Of a DNA stretch of 64,000 bases, positions 20,740 through 29,632 are shown piece by piece. The stretch's first letter is position 1; every line of letters starts with the position of its first letter. The notes under the pieces were generated by a model. That model did not search any database, was not told where the DNA came from, and worked only from the letters and a program-made list of their open reading frames with translations. Made by a program: the position numbers and the translations under genes. The DNA is from Rhodopseudomonas pentothenatexigens (GTDB taxonomy: Bacteria; Pseudomonadota; Alphaproteobacteria; Rhizobiales; Xanthobacteraceae): assembly GCF_900218015.1 (NCBI RefSeq), contig NZ_UFQQ01000001.1, forward strand, positions 1 to 64,000, written 5' to 3'.

Positions 20740-21846
20740 ATGTTCAGCGCGCTGATCGGAGACCTGTTTGAATCCCGGGCCCAGACCCTGGTCAACACCG
20801 TCAATTGCGTCGGTGTGATGGGCAAAGGCGTGGCCGAGCAGTTCAAACGGCGCTTTCCGGCGATGTTCGAGGACTACAAGGCGCGCTGCGCGCGGGGCGA
20901 GGTTCGCCTCGGCGAGCCGTACCTGTTCTGTGATCTGTCAGGTGCGCGGATCATCAATTTCCCGACCAAGGATCATTGGCGATCGCCGTCGCGGCTGGTC
21001 GATGTCGAGCGCGGGCTAGACCATCTCGCGGCCCACGCCGCCGGGTGGGGCATCACCAGCCTCGCGATGCCGCCGCTCGGCTGCGGGAATGGCGGGTTGG
21101 AGTGGGCGGACGTCGCGCCGCTGATCTTCAGCAAACTTGCCGATCTGCCGATCGAGATTGAGCTCTATGCACCCTACGGCACGCCTCGTCAGCAATTGAC
21201 CCGCGACTTCCTCGCCGCGCCGCCGCAATCGAGTCTCGACAGCAAGGGGCGCAAGCCCGACCCGCTGAAGCCCGAATGGGTCGTGCTGATGGAGGTGCTG
21301 CGCGAACTGGAGGCCCAGCCCTATGCGACGCCCGTCGGCCGCACGATCTTCCAGAAGATCTGCTATGTGGTGACAGAAATGGGCGTGCCGACCGGCTTCA
21401 GGTTCGGCAAAGGCAGCTACGGTCCGTTCTCCGATGACGTGAAGCCGGCGCTACGCGATTTTGCCAATCGCAACTGGCTGAACGAGCAGCAACTCGGCCG
21501 GATGATCGCTCTTCGGGTCGCCCCCGAGTACGAGAGTGATCGCGGGCGTTTTCAGGAGCTGATCGCGCGCTACAAGGGCAAGATCGACAAGGCGGTCGAC
21601 CTGTTCAGCCGGATCAAGAGCACCGAACAGGCCGAGGAGGTCCTGACGGTGTTCTTCGCGGCGCGCGAGTTGAAGCAATCCAAAGGCGATGTGGCCGAGC
21701 AGGAATTGTACGACTACATCCTTTCGTGGAAGAAGTCCTGGCAGACCGACGACAAGAAGCAGGCGGTCGCCAGCGCGATCCGCAATCTGGTGCTGCTCGG
21801 CTGGTTGCGCCTGACGATCAGCGACTCGCTACCAGAGGCGGCGTAG
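20740..21846 (+). CDS. darG: DarG-family antitoxin: macrodomain ADP-ribosylglycohydrolase with toxin-binding C-terminal domain
   Basis: The 368-residue partner of DarT. The macrodomain (about 1-155) should remove ADP-ribose from DNA: Asn22 in NTVNCVGVMGKG and Lys77 in INFPTKDHW match the positions of key catalytic residues known in DarG, and MPPLGCGNGGLEW is the phosphate loop. Residues ~185-368 form a separate helical domain (KPEWVVLMEVLRELEAQPY... through LVLLGWLRL) of the kind that binds and neutralises DarT directly. Start chosen at the ATG with AGGGAAG upstream. The toxin gene comes first, the usual darTG order. Confidence 0.9.
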   Translation: MFSALIGDLFESRAQTLVNTVNCVGVMGKGVAEQFKRRFPAMFEDYKARCARGEVRLGEPYLFCDLSGARIINFPTKDHWRSPSRLVDVERGLDHLAAHAAGWGITSLAMPPLGCGNGGLEWADVAPLIFSKLADLPIEIELYAPYGTPRQQLTRDFLAAPPQSSLDSKGRKPDPLKPEWVVLMEVLRELEAQPYATPVGRTIFQKICYVVTEMGVPTGFRFGKGSYGPFSDDVKPALRDFANRNWLNEQQLGRMIALRVAPEYESDRGRFQELIARYKGKIDKAVDLFSRIKSTEQAEEVLTVFFAARELKQSKGDVAEQELYDYILSWKKSWQTDDKKQAVASAIRNLVLLGWLRLTISDSLPEAA

Positions 21847-21941
21847 CCGGGAGCCCGTTCACCGATCCGTCGTCGTGGCCGACTTGGACAGTTCGCGATG
21901 CTTATCGCGGCAACGCAAACGGATCAGAGGACCCCCAAGTC

Positions 21942-24590
21942 TCAGACCGTCGACGTCGCCCTGCGGGACGCGGAGTTCGTTTCGACGTCGCCGCCGGCGA
22001 TCAGCCGCGCCAGCGCCTCGGCGGGGAGCGCCGGGCTGAACAGATAGCCCTGCATCTGCTGGCAGCCGAGCTGGCGCAGCAGGTCGCGCTGTGCGGCGGT
22101 CTCGACGCCTTCGGCCAGCGTGGTCTTGTTGCCGGCGGCGGCGATCTGCACGATCGCGCGGACGATGGGGGCGGAGCCGGCTTGGTCGGTCAGGGTGTCG
22201 ACGAAGCTCTTGTCGATCTTGATCTTGTCGATCGGGAAGCGGTGCAGATAGCTCAGCGACGAATAGCCGGTGCCGAAATCGTCGAGCGCGATCTTGACCC
22301 CGAGGGCGCGCAGCTGATTGAGGATCGTCAGGGTCGACTCGGTATCCTGCAGCAGCAGCGCTTCGGTGATCTCCAGCTCCAGGCGGTGCGCGGCCAGCCC
22401 GCTGCGCGCCAGCGCGGCGGCGACTTTGAGCGGGAAGGTGGCGCGGCGGAACTGGATCGGCGACACGTTGACGGCGACCGTCATCGCCGCCGGCCAGCCG
22501 ACCGCGACGCCGCAGGCCTGCTCCAGCACCCACTCGCCGAGCTCCTCGATCAGCCCGATATCCTCGGCCAACGGAATGAACTCGGCCGGCGAAACGAAGC
22601 CGCGCACCGGATGCGGCCAGCGCAGCAGCGCCTCGCAGCCGGCGACGGCGCCGGAATTCAGATCGACCAGCGGCTGGAAGTGGAGCTGGAACGCGCGCTC
22701 GGCCACCGCGCGCTTCAGCTCGGTCGCCAGCTCGTGGCGGGCTTTGGCCTTGGTGTCCATCTCCGGCATGAAGAACCGGTAGGTGCGGCGGCCTTCGGAC
22801 TTCGCCGCGTACAGCGCCAGATCGGCCTTGGCGATCAGCTCGTCGACCTCGCGGCCGTGCTCCGGCGCGAGCGCGATGCCGATGCTGGCATCCGGCGAGA
22901 TCATGTGGCCGGCGCAGTCGAAGCTCTCGCGCAGCGCGTCCTGCAGCGTCGCCACCAGATCGCGCACATTGGTAGCGTCGGCCATCACCACGGCGAATTC
23001 GTCGCCGCCGAGCCGCGCGACGTAGTCGCCCGGCGTCAGGCAGCGTTGCAGACGCTCCGCGATGCATCTGAGCAGCTGGTCTCCGACCGGATGGCCGAGG
23101 GTGTCGTTGACGATCTTGAACTCGTCGATGTCGATGTAGAGCAGGGCGAGCTGATCGCCGGGCTCGATCGCGTCGAGCGCATCGCCGAGATGGGCGCGGA
23201 ACGACGACCGGTTCGGCAGCCCGGTGAGATCGTCGAAATGGGCGAGGTGATGGATGCGGGAGTCGGCGCGCTTGCGCTCGGTGATCTCCTCGTGGGTCAT
23301 CACCCAGCCGCCGCCCTGGATCGGTTCGCGGGTGATCAGAATCGTCCGCCCGTCGGCGAGTTCCACCTCGAACGAGCTGCGGCGGCCGGCGTTCTTCACC
23401 ACGAAGCTGCGATATTCTTCGATGAGGTGCGGGTCGTGGCCGGCCTGCTTCAGCAGTTCGACGATGTCGGCGCCGCGCAGGCCCGGCCTCACCGCCTCGG
23501 CGGGAAGACGGTAGATGTCGAGATAGCGCTGGTTGTGCAGCAGCAGCCGGCCCGAGGCGTCGAACAGCGACAGCCCCTGCGCCATGTTGTCGACCGCGAT
23601 GCTGTAGCGCTGGCGCAGATCGGTCTGCTGCCGGATGATGTTGCGGCCGAGCTGGAACAGCACCACGCCGACCGCCAGCGCGGTCGCCAGCGCGACCGAG
23701 ACGATCACCCACAGCTCGCGCCACCACGCCGCCAGCACGCCGTCGACGGTGCGCGACACCACCACGACGATCGGCTGCTTGCCGAGCGTCCGCGCCGCCG
23801 AGATCCGCTCGCTGCCGTCGAACGGGCTGACCACCCGCCGGATCTTGCCGGGCCCGAGAAACAGCGTCTTCAGGTCGGAATTGAGATAGTTCTGGCCGAC
23901 CGCCGCACTGAAGCGGGGCCACCGCGTCACCAGCGTCCCGCCGTTGGTGAACACCGCGATCGCCGCGTCCTCCCCGAGCACGATCGAGGACGCCAGGCCC
24001 TCATACCAGGCGTTGGGGATGGCGCGGGTCAGGACCCCGGCGGTCTTGCTGGTGGGCCCGCGCAGCCGCTTGACCAGCGCCAGCGTCCAGCCGCCGAGGA
24101 TCGGATCGCGCACGAACTCGGCCTGGCTTTCGTCACGCTCGTAGTCCGACGTCCAGCGCTGGAAATTCGGATCGTCACCGATCGCGACGCCCGGCACCGG
24201 CCAGCCGCGCGACGAGTTGATCAGGGTGCCGGCGGTGTCGAACAGATCGAATTCGCCGAGTTCGCCGGTCTTCAGCGCCAGCAGGGTGTGGGTCGACAGC
24301 GCGTTGACCAGCGGATAGGTCTGTTCCAGCGACGCCGCGGTCTCGCTCTGGTCGACGTTCAGCGCCTCGAAGGTGCGGTCGAACTGGCGCGCCAGCAGCA
24401 GCGCGGTGTTGCCGAGTTCGCGCTCGGTGTTGCGCAGCAGGCGGTCGCGGCTGTCTGCGATCATCCAGGCGCTGGCCAGCGCGATCGCCGTCCCGAGCAG
24501 GATGCCACTCGTGACGATCCAGCGCAGCGAGACGTTTCGCGGTCCCTGCAGCAGGCCCCGCGGCCCCGCTGCCCACCCAACCCTTGCCAT
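21942..24590 (-). CDS. Membrane-anchored GGDEF-EAL cyclic-di-GMP protein
   Basis: An 882-residue sensor. One membrane segment near 22-44 and another near 290-310 flank a ~250-residue extracytoplasmic sensory region (CHASE/Cache-like by position). A PAS domain follows (about 335-445, VDNMAQGLSLFDASGRLLLHN). The GGDEF motif at 528-532 (RLGGDEFAVV) and the EAL motif at 653-655 (CEALLRW), with EITEALLL, DDFGTGYSSL, KIDKSF and AEGVET, are intact, so both cyclase and phosphodiesterase activity are possible. Signal unknown. It is convergent with darG and alone in its transcription unit. Confidence 0.93.
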   Translation of the reverse strand: MARVGWAAGPRGLLQGPRNVSLRWIVTSGILLGTAIALASAWMIADSRDRLLRNTERELGNTALLLARQFDRTFEALNVDQSETAASLEQTYPLVNALSTHTLLALKTGELGEFDLFDTAGTLINSSRGWPVPGVAIGDDPNFQRWTSDYERDESQAEFVRDPILGGWTLALVKRLRGPTSKTAGVLTRAIPNAWYEGLASSIVLGEDAAIAVFTNGGTLVTRWPRFSAAVGQNYLNSDLKTLFLGPGKIRRVVSPFDGSERISAARTLGKQPIVVVVSRTVDGVLAAWWRELWVIVSVALATALAVGVVLFQLGRNIIRQQTDLRQRYSIAVDNMAQGLSLFDASGRLLLHNQRYLDIYRLPAEAVRPGLRGADIVELLKQAGHDPHLIEEYRSFVVKNAGRRSSFEVELADGRTILITREPIQGGGWVMTHEEITERKRADSRIHHLAHFDDLTGLPNRSSFRAHLGDALDAIEPGDQLALLYIDIDEFKIVNDTLGHPVGDQLLRCIAERLQRCLTPGDYVARLGGDEFAVVMADATNVRDLVATLQDALRESFDCAGHMISPDASIGIALAPEHGREVDELIAKADLALYAAKSEGRRTYRFFMPEMDTKAKARHELATELKRAVAERAFQLHFQPLVDLNSGAVAGCEALLRWPHPVRGFVSPAEFIPLAEDIGLIEELGEWVLEQACGVAVGWPAAMTVAVNVSPIQFRRATFPLKVAAALARSGLAAHRLELEITEALLLQDTESTLTILNQLRALGVKIALDDFGTGYSSLSYLHRFPIDKIKIDKSFVDTLTDQAGSAPIVRAIVQIAAAGNKTTLAEGVETAAQRDLLRQLGCQQMQGYLFSPALPAEALARLIAGGDVETNSASRRATSTV

Positions 24591-24890
24591 CGAACACCCC
24601 AGCCGGCGTCATGAGAATCCCTGTCCTTCCTAGCGCGGGGAAATGGACATCTCGTTAGTACAGATACGGGCAACCACTCGCGCATTCGGCGACCTTCGCC
24701 CGGACGGGCGTCGGTTGCGGTATGATGTTGTGTGTTCGTGGGTGGTCAATCGGTCGGAAGCTGCAGTTGCGATGCAATCGCGTCTAGAGGCGCGAATTTG
24801 GTCGGAAACTGTTCACCAGAGCCGCTGAATTTCTCGCGGCCGGAACCCCGGATTTGGAGCGGGTGGGTGTGCCGAGCGGGTCTGGCCGAA
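24591..24890. other. Non-coding gap between the GGDEF-EAL gene and tRNA-Val
   Basis: Three hundred bases of slightly lower GC than the flanks. It must carry the promoter of the GGDEF-EAL gene at its left end. No repeat, tRNA copy or coding sequence was recognised. Confidence 0.4.
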
Positions 24891-24967
24891 TGGTGGGCGG
24901 CGAGAGATTCGAACTCCCGACCCTCTCGGTGTAAACGAGATGCTCTAACCAGCTGAGCTAGCCGCCC
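24891..24967 (-). tRNA. tRNA-Val (anticodon UAC)
   Basis: A 77-base tRNA with encoded CCA. The acceptor GGGCGGC pairs with GCCGCCC; the D-arm is AGCTCAGCTGGTTAGAGC; the anticodon stem TCTCG/CGAGA encloses TTTACAC with anticodon TAC; the T-arm has GGTTCGAAT-like GAGTTCGAATCTC. It is a possible integration site, but no 3'-end duplicate was found in the neighbouring DarTG region. Confidence 0.96.
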
Positions 24968-25069
24968 GCCGCGCCTATCTACCGCGCGGGGTGTGGTCTG
25001 TGCAAGGCGAGCGGACGCCGCGCGGCACATCCGCCGCGGCGGCGGCGCGGCCGTGGTGCGGCTGCGGCG

Positions 25070-28000
25070 TCATCCCGCGGGCTTGGCGGCCGGCGCGTGC
25101 CGCGTCCCCAGCCGCTGCAGCACGGTGAAGAACGACGGCACGAACAGCACCGCGAGGCCGGTCGAGGCCAGCATGCCGGCGACCACCGCGATGCCGAGCG
25201 ACACCCGCGCGCCGGCACCGGCGCCCGTCGCCAGCGCCAGCGGCAGCATGCCGAAGATGAAGGCGAACGAGGTCATCAGGATCGGCCGGAACCTGAGCCG
25301 CGCCGCCTCGACCGCGGCCTCGGCGATCGGCATGCCTTCGATACACTTTTCGCGGGCGTATTCGACGATCAGAATCGCGTTCTTGGCCGCGAGCGCGATC
25401 AGCAGCACGATGCCGATCTGGGTATAGAGATCGTTCGGCAGGCCGGACCATTCCAGCGCCGCGACGGTGCCGAGCAGAGTCAGCGGCACCGCCAGGATCA
25501 CGGCGAGCGGCTGCAGCCAGCTTTCGTATTGGCCGGCGAGCACGAAATACACCAGCAGCAGCGCCACCGCGAACACGTAGTAGATCTGATTGCCGACCAC
25601 CTGCTCCTGATACGACATCCCGGTCCAGGCGGTGCCGACCGAGGACGGCAGCGATTTGGCCGCGACCTCGCTCATCAGCGTCATCGCCTCGCCGGAGCTG
25701 AAGCCGGGCGCCGGGCTGCCGACCAGCGTCGCGGCCGGATAGAGATTGTACAGCGTGATCAGCGGCGGCCCGACCTCGTCGGTCAGGTAGGCGACGGCGC
25801 CGACCGGGACCATCTGGCCGTTCGAGCCCTTGACCTTCAGCTTGAGCACGTCGCCGGGCCGCAGCCGGAACGGCGCGTCGGCCTGGACGTAGACCTGGAA
25901 CACGTTGTTGAACTTGGTGAACTGGTTGACGTAGGTCGAGCCGAGATAGCTCTCGACCGCGGAGAACACCTGGCCGACGGTGACGCCGAGCGTCTCCGCC
26001 TTCATCCGGTCGACCACCAAACGGAGCTGCTTGACGTCGGCGTTGAAGGTCGAGGCGGCGTGGGTGATGCCGCTCTGGGTCGAAGCGTTGGCGGCGAACT
26101 GCTGGGCGGCGTTCTGCAGCGCCAGGAAATCCGAGCTGCCGTTCTTCATCTCCACCATCAGGGTGAAGCCCGAAGTGTTGCCGATACCCTGGATCGGCGG
26201 CGGCATCAGCACCAAGGCGGTCGCGGTGTCGAGCGTGGCGAGCGCGGCCCGCACCCTGGCGGCGATCGCGTCGATGCTGAGATCCGTGGCCTTACGCTGA
26301 TCCCAGTCGTGCAGCACGACGTACAGCATGCCGGCGTTGTACATCGTGGCGTTGTTGTCGAGCGGCGAGATCCCGGACACGCCGATCACGCTCTCGACGC
26401 CCGCGGTCTGGCGCACCAGTTCGACCGCCTTGGCCACCGCCGCCTCGCTGCGGCCGGCGGAGGCCGAATCCGGCAGCTTCAGGCTGATGATGAAATAGCC
26501 CTGATCTTCCGAAGGCAGGAACGCGGTCGGCACCCGCGACAGCCCGTAGAACGCGACCCCGATCAGCGCCAGTCCGACGATCGTAGTCGGGATGCTGAAC
26601 GCCACCAGCCGGCGGATCAACGCCGCATACACCGCTTCGCAGCGCGCATACACCGCGTTGAAGATCCGGTAGACGACATTGCGTTGCTCCGGCGGCATTG
26701 GCGCGCGCAGCCACAGCGCGCATTGTGTCGGCTTCAGCGTCACCGCGTTGACCGCCGAGATCAGCGCGGTGGCGGCGATCACCAGCGCGAACTGCTGATA
26801 CATCTTGCCGGTGAGGCCGGAGATCGCCGCCGCCGGCAGGAACACCGCCATCAGCACCAAGGTGATGCCGATGATCGGGCCGAACAGCTCCGACATCGCT
26901 TTCACCGCGGCCTCGCGGCTCGACATCCCGCCGGCGATGTGGCGGGAGACGCCTTCGACGATGACGATGGCGTCGTCGACCACGATGCCGATCGCCAGCA
27001 CCAGCGCGAACAGGCTGGTGGTGTTGACGGTGAAGCCCATCGCCGACATCGCCGCGAACGCGCCGATGATCGTCACCGGCACGGTGGTGGCGGGGACCAG
27101 CATCGCCCGCCAGTCCTGCAGGAACAGCAGGATCACCACCAGCACCAGCACGGCGGCGATGATCAGCGTCTCGTAGACCTCGTCGACCGAGGCGGTGATG
27201 AACTTGGTGCTGTCGAACGACACCTTGTAGTCGAGACCGGCCGGGAACGAACCCGCCATCTGCTTCATCTTGGCGTTGACCGATTCCGCCACCGACAGCG
27301 CGTTGGCGCCGGTCAGCAGCGAGATCGCGATCGCGGCCGACGGCTTGCCGTCGAGGCTGGCGGTCTGGCCGTAGGACGAGGCGCCGAGTTCGACCCGGCC
27401 GATGTCGCCGATCCGCACCAGCTGGCCGCCGCCCTGGTCGACCGCCTTGACCACGATCTTCTCGAATTCGGTGGCTTGGTTGAAGCGGCCGACGACGTCG
27501 AGCGCGTATTGGAAATTGACGATCGACGGCGCCGGCGGGCCGCCGACCATGCCGGCGGTGACCTGATTGCTCTGCTGCTGCACGGCGCTGACCACGTCGC
27601 TCGGCGTCAGGCCGTAGCTCTGCAGTCTGTCGGGATCGAGCCAGATCCGCATCGCATACGAACCCGAGCCGAGCACCGAGACGTCGCCGACGCCGGGCAG
27701 CCGCGCCAGCTCGTTCTGCAGGTTGATCTTGGCGTAATTGGCGAGAAACAGATTGTCGTAGCGGCCGTCCGACGAGACCAGGCTGACGAATTGCAGGATC
27801 GAGGTCGACTTCTTCTTGACGTTGAGGCCCTGGGTCGAGACCGAGGCCGGCAGCTGCGCCGTGGCCAGCGACACGCGGTTCTGCACCAGCACCTGCGCCA
27901 TGTTCGGGTCGGTGCCGATGTCGAAGGTGACGACCAGATTGTAGCTGCCGTCACTGGCGCTGGTCGACTGCATGTAGATCATGCCCTCGACGCCGTTGAC

Positions 28001-28213
28001 CTGCTGCTCGATCGGCAGCGCCACCGAATCCATCACGGTGCGGGCGCTGGCGCCGGGATAGCTTGCCGACACCGACACTGTCGGCGGCACCACGTCGGGA
28101 TATTGCGACACCGGCAGCCGCATCAGCGCCAGGGCGCCGAGCAGGATGATCAGAAAGGCGAGGGTGTTGGACAGCACCGGCCGTTCGATGAAGAAGCGCG
28201 AGAACATGGGCAA
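25070..28213 (-). CDS. RND multidrug efflux transporter (HAE1 family, AcrB/MexB type)
   Basis: A 1047-residue inner-membrane proton antiporter that exports drugs with a periplasmic adaptor and an outer-membrane channel. The sequence begins MFSRFFIERPVLSNTLAFLIILLGALAL (hydrophobic TM1), has the typical large periplasmic loops, YPDVVPPTVSV near the N-terminus, and the TM4 proton-relay Asp pair in GIVVDDAIVIVEG. Length is normal for HAE1. It follows its adaptor gene with a 22-base gap. No TolC-like outer-membrane gene or local repressor is adjacent, so a shared TolC must be encoded elsewhere. Confidence 0.95.
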   Translation of the reverse strand: MPMFSRFFIERPVLSNTLAFLIILLGALALMRLPVSQYPDVVPPTVSVSASYPGASARTVMDSVALPIEQQVNGVEGMIYMQSTSASDGSYNLVVTFDIGTDPNMAQVLVQNRVSLATAQLPASVSTQGLNVKKKSTSILQFVSLVSSDGRYDNLFLANYAKINLQNELARLPGVGDVSVLGSGSYAMRIWLDPDRLQSYGLTPSDVVSAVQQQSNQVTAGMVGGPPAPSIVNFQYALDVVGRFNQATEFEKIVVKAVDQGGGQLVRIGDIGRVELGASSYGQTASLDGKPSAAIAISLLTGANALSVAESVNAKMKQMAGSFPAGLDYKVSFDSTKFITASVDEVYETLIIAAVLVLVVILLFLQDWRAMLVPATTVPVTIIGAFAAMSAMGFTVNTTSLFALVLAIGIVVDDAIVIVEGVSRHIAGGMSSREAAVKAMSELFGPIIGITLVLMAVFLPAAAISGLTGKMYQQFALVIAATALISAVNAVTLKPTQCALWLRAPMPPEQRNVVYRIFNAVYARCEAVYAALIRRLVAFSIPTTIVGLALIGVAFYGLSRVPTAFLPSEDQGYFIISLKLPDSASAGRSEAAVAKAVELVRQTAGVESVIGVSGISPLDNNATMYNAGMLYVVLHDWDQRKATDLSIDAIAARVRAALATLDTATALVLMPPPIQGIGNTSGFTLMVEMKNGSSDFLALQNAAQQFAANASTQSGITHAASTFNADVKQLRLVVDRMKAETLGVTVGQVFSAVESYLGSTYVNQFTKFNNVFQVYVQADAPFRLRPGDVLKLKVKGSNGQMVPVGAVAYLTDEVGPPLITLYNLYPAATLVGSPAPGFSSGEAMTLMSEVAAKSLPSSVGTAWTGMSYQEQVVGNQIYYVFAVALLLVYFVLAGQYESWLQPLAVILAVPLTLLGTVAALEWSGLPNDLYTQIGIVLLIALAAKNAILIVEYAREKCIEGMPIAEAAVEAARLRFRPILMTSFAFIFGMLPLALATGAGAGARVSLGIAVVAGMLASTGLAVLFVPSFFTVLQRLGTRHAPAAKPAG

Positions 28214-28235
28214 CGCCTCGTGAGGGCCGAGCGGA

Positions 28236-29480
28236 TCAGGGTTTCGCGGTGCCGGATTGGGCTCCAGGGCTCAGCGCGGCAGGCGCCGGGGTCGGCGCGG
28301 TCGGAGCGGCCGCCATGGTCCCGGCCACCGGCGCGACGGTGTTGCCGGCGATCGCGCGCTGGATCGCGCCGATCACCACCCGGTCGTCGGCCTTCAGGCC
28401 GTTGGTGACGACGCGGAGCTGCCCTTCCTGCGGGCCGAGCGTGACCTGGCGCTGCTCGACCACGTCGCCGGCGCCGACCACCATGACGTAGCTGCCGGTC
28501 TGGTTCGACATCACCGCGGTGTCGTTGATCAGCAGCGCGTCATCGAGCTTGCCGACCGCGACCCGGACCCTGACGAACAGGCCGGGCACCAGCGCCACGT
28601 CCTTGTTCGGCAGCGAGCCGCGGAGCTGCAGGGTGCCGGTCGATGGATCGACCTGCGGCGCGATGTAGTCGACCTTGCCGGCGTATGGGAACGTGGTGTC
28701 GGACGACAGCGCGACCTGGATCGGCATTTCCAGCCGCTCTTCGCGCATGTCCTTCAGCGTCTTGCCGCGCCGCGCGAGCGCGTCGCGCAGATTGATCTGC
28801 TGCTGCTCGGTGATGTTGAAATAGACGTAGAGCGGATCGACCTGAAGGATGGTGGCGAGCTTGGTGGCGCCGGCCGAGCCGACCAGGGTGCCGACGTTGA
28901 CCAGCCGGCGGGTCACCACGCCGTCGAACGGTGCCGTCACCGTGGTGTAGCCGAGCGAGGTCTTGGCGAGCGCCAGCGACGCTTCGGCGGCGGCGACCTG
29001 GGCGTTGGCGGCTGCCAGATTGGTCAGGGCGTCATCGACGTTGCGCTGCGAGGCAACGTCCTTCTGGCCGAGGATCGACTGCCGGTCGGCCTCGCGCTGG
29101 GCGTTGACCTGCTTGGCCTTGGCGCCGTCGAGCTGCGCCTGCTGCAGGTCGACCTGGGCCTGGTATTGCGCCTGCTCGATCTTGAACAGCACCCGGTCTT
29201 TCCTGACCGCTTCGCCGTCGAGATAGTTGATGCTCTCGATGAAGCCCTGCACCCGGGCTTCGAGATCGACCGAGGCGACCGGCGCGGTGTTGCCGGTGAA
29301 CTCCGCATACAGCGTCACCGGCGCCTGGGTCGGCTTGGCCACGGTGACCTTGGCGGGCGGCGGCGCTGCGTATTTGTTCTCCTCCTTGCAGCCCGAAAGG
29401 AGCATGGGGGCAGCGGCGATCAGCGCGAACAGCCCGATCCTGCGCGACGACGCCAAAGGCATGAAGCGGGCGCACATCAT
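28236..29480 (-). CDS. RND efflux periplasmic adaptor lipoprotein (membrane fusion protein)
   Basis: About 414 residues. The start is placed at an ATG giving a lipoprotein signal peptide: basic SSRR, hydrophobic IGLFALIAAAPM and lipobox LLSGC with Cys31. A GGAG lies about 10 bases upstream; the longer open frame has no support. The mature part has the barrel-sandwich/lipoyl half motif YAEFTGNTAPVASVDLEARVQGFIESI, a helical hairpin rich in Gln and Ala, and LVNVGTLV with beta-barrel segments. It links the RND pump to an outer-membrane channel. The Pro/Ala-rich C-terminus is likely disordered. Confidence 0.93.
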   Translation of the reverse strand: MMCARFMPLASSRRIGLFALIAAAPMLLSGCKEENKYAAPPPAKVTVAKPTQAPVTLYAEFTGNTAPVASVDLEARVQGFIESINYLDGEAVRKDRVLFKIEQAQYQAQVDLQQAQLDGAKAKQVNAQREADRQSILGQKDVASQRNVDDALTNLAAANAQVAAAEASLALAKTSLGYTTVTAPFDGVVTRRLVNVGTLVGSAGATKLATILQVDPLYVYFNITEQQQINLRDALARRGKTLKDMREERLEMPIQVALSSDTTFPYAGKVDYIAPQVDPSTGTLQLRGSLPNKDVALVPGLFVRVRVAVGKLDDALLINDTAVMSNQTGSYVMVVGAGDVVEQRQVTLGPQEGQLRVVTNGLKADDRVVIGAIQRAIAGNTVAPVAGTMAAAPTAPTPAPAALSPGAQSGTAKP

Positions 29481-29573
29481 CCGAGAGCTCTCCGTGTCGC
29501 GCGCGCGAATGGAACTTGCGCGGCACGGGAACTCAGACCTGATTCCTGGATCGTGGTCCAACGATTGAGACAA

Positions 29574-29626
29574 CATCGCGGCCGCCGCCATCCGCGCCAG
29601 CGCGCTGGGCGGGCGGCGCCGCGATG
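29574..29626 (-). terminator. Inverted repeat just past pepT
   Basis: CATCGCGGC (29574-29582) and GCCGCGATG (29618-29626) pair perfectly and the pairing extends inward with bulges (CGCC/GGCG). It starts seven bases past the pepT stop and is followed on the minus strand by TTGTC, so it is a plausible but not strongly intrinsic terminator separating pepT from the efflux genes. Confidence 0.5.
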
Positions 29627-29632
29627 CGCGCG

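Noticed and set aside
19794-24967. The DarTG plus GGDEF-EAL region as a genomic island integrated at tRNA-Val
   Set aside because: No duplicated tRNA 3' end, integrase or insertion sequence was found; the GGDEF-EAL gene has normal composition. Gain of darTG alone remains possible.
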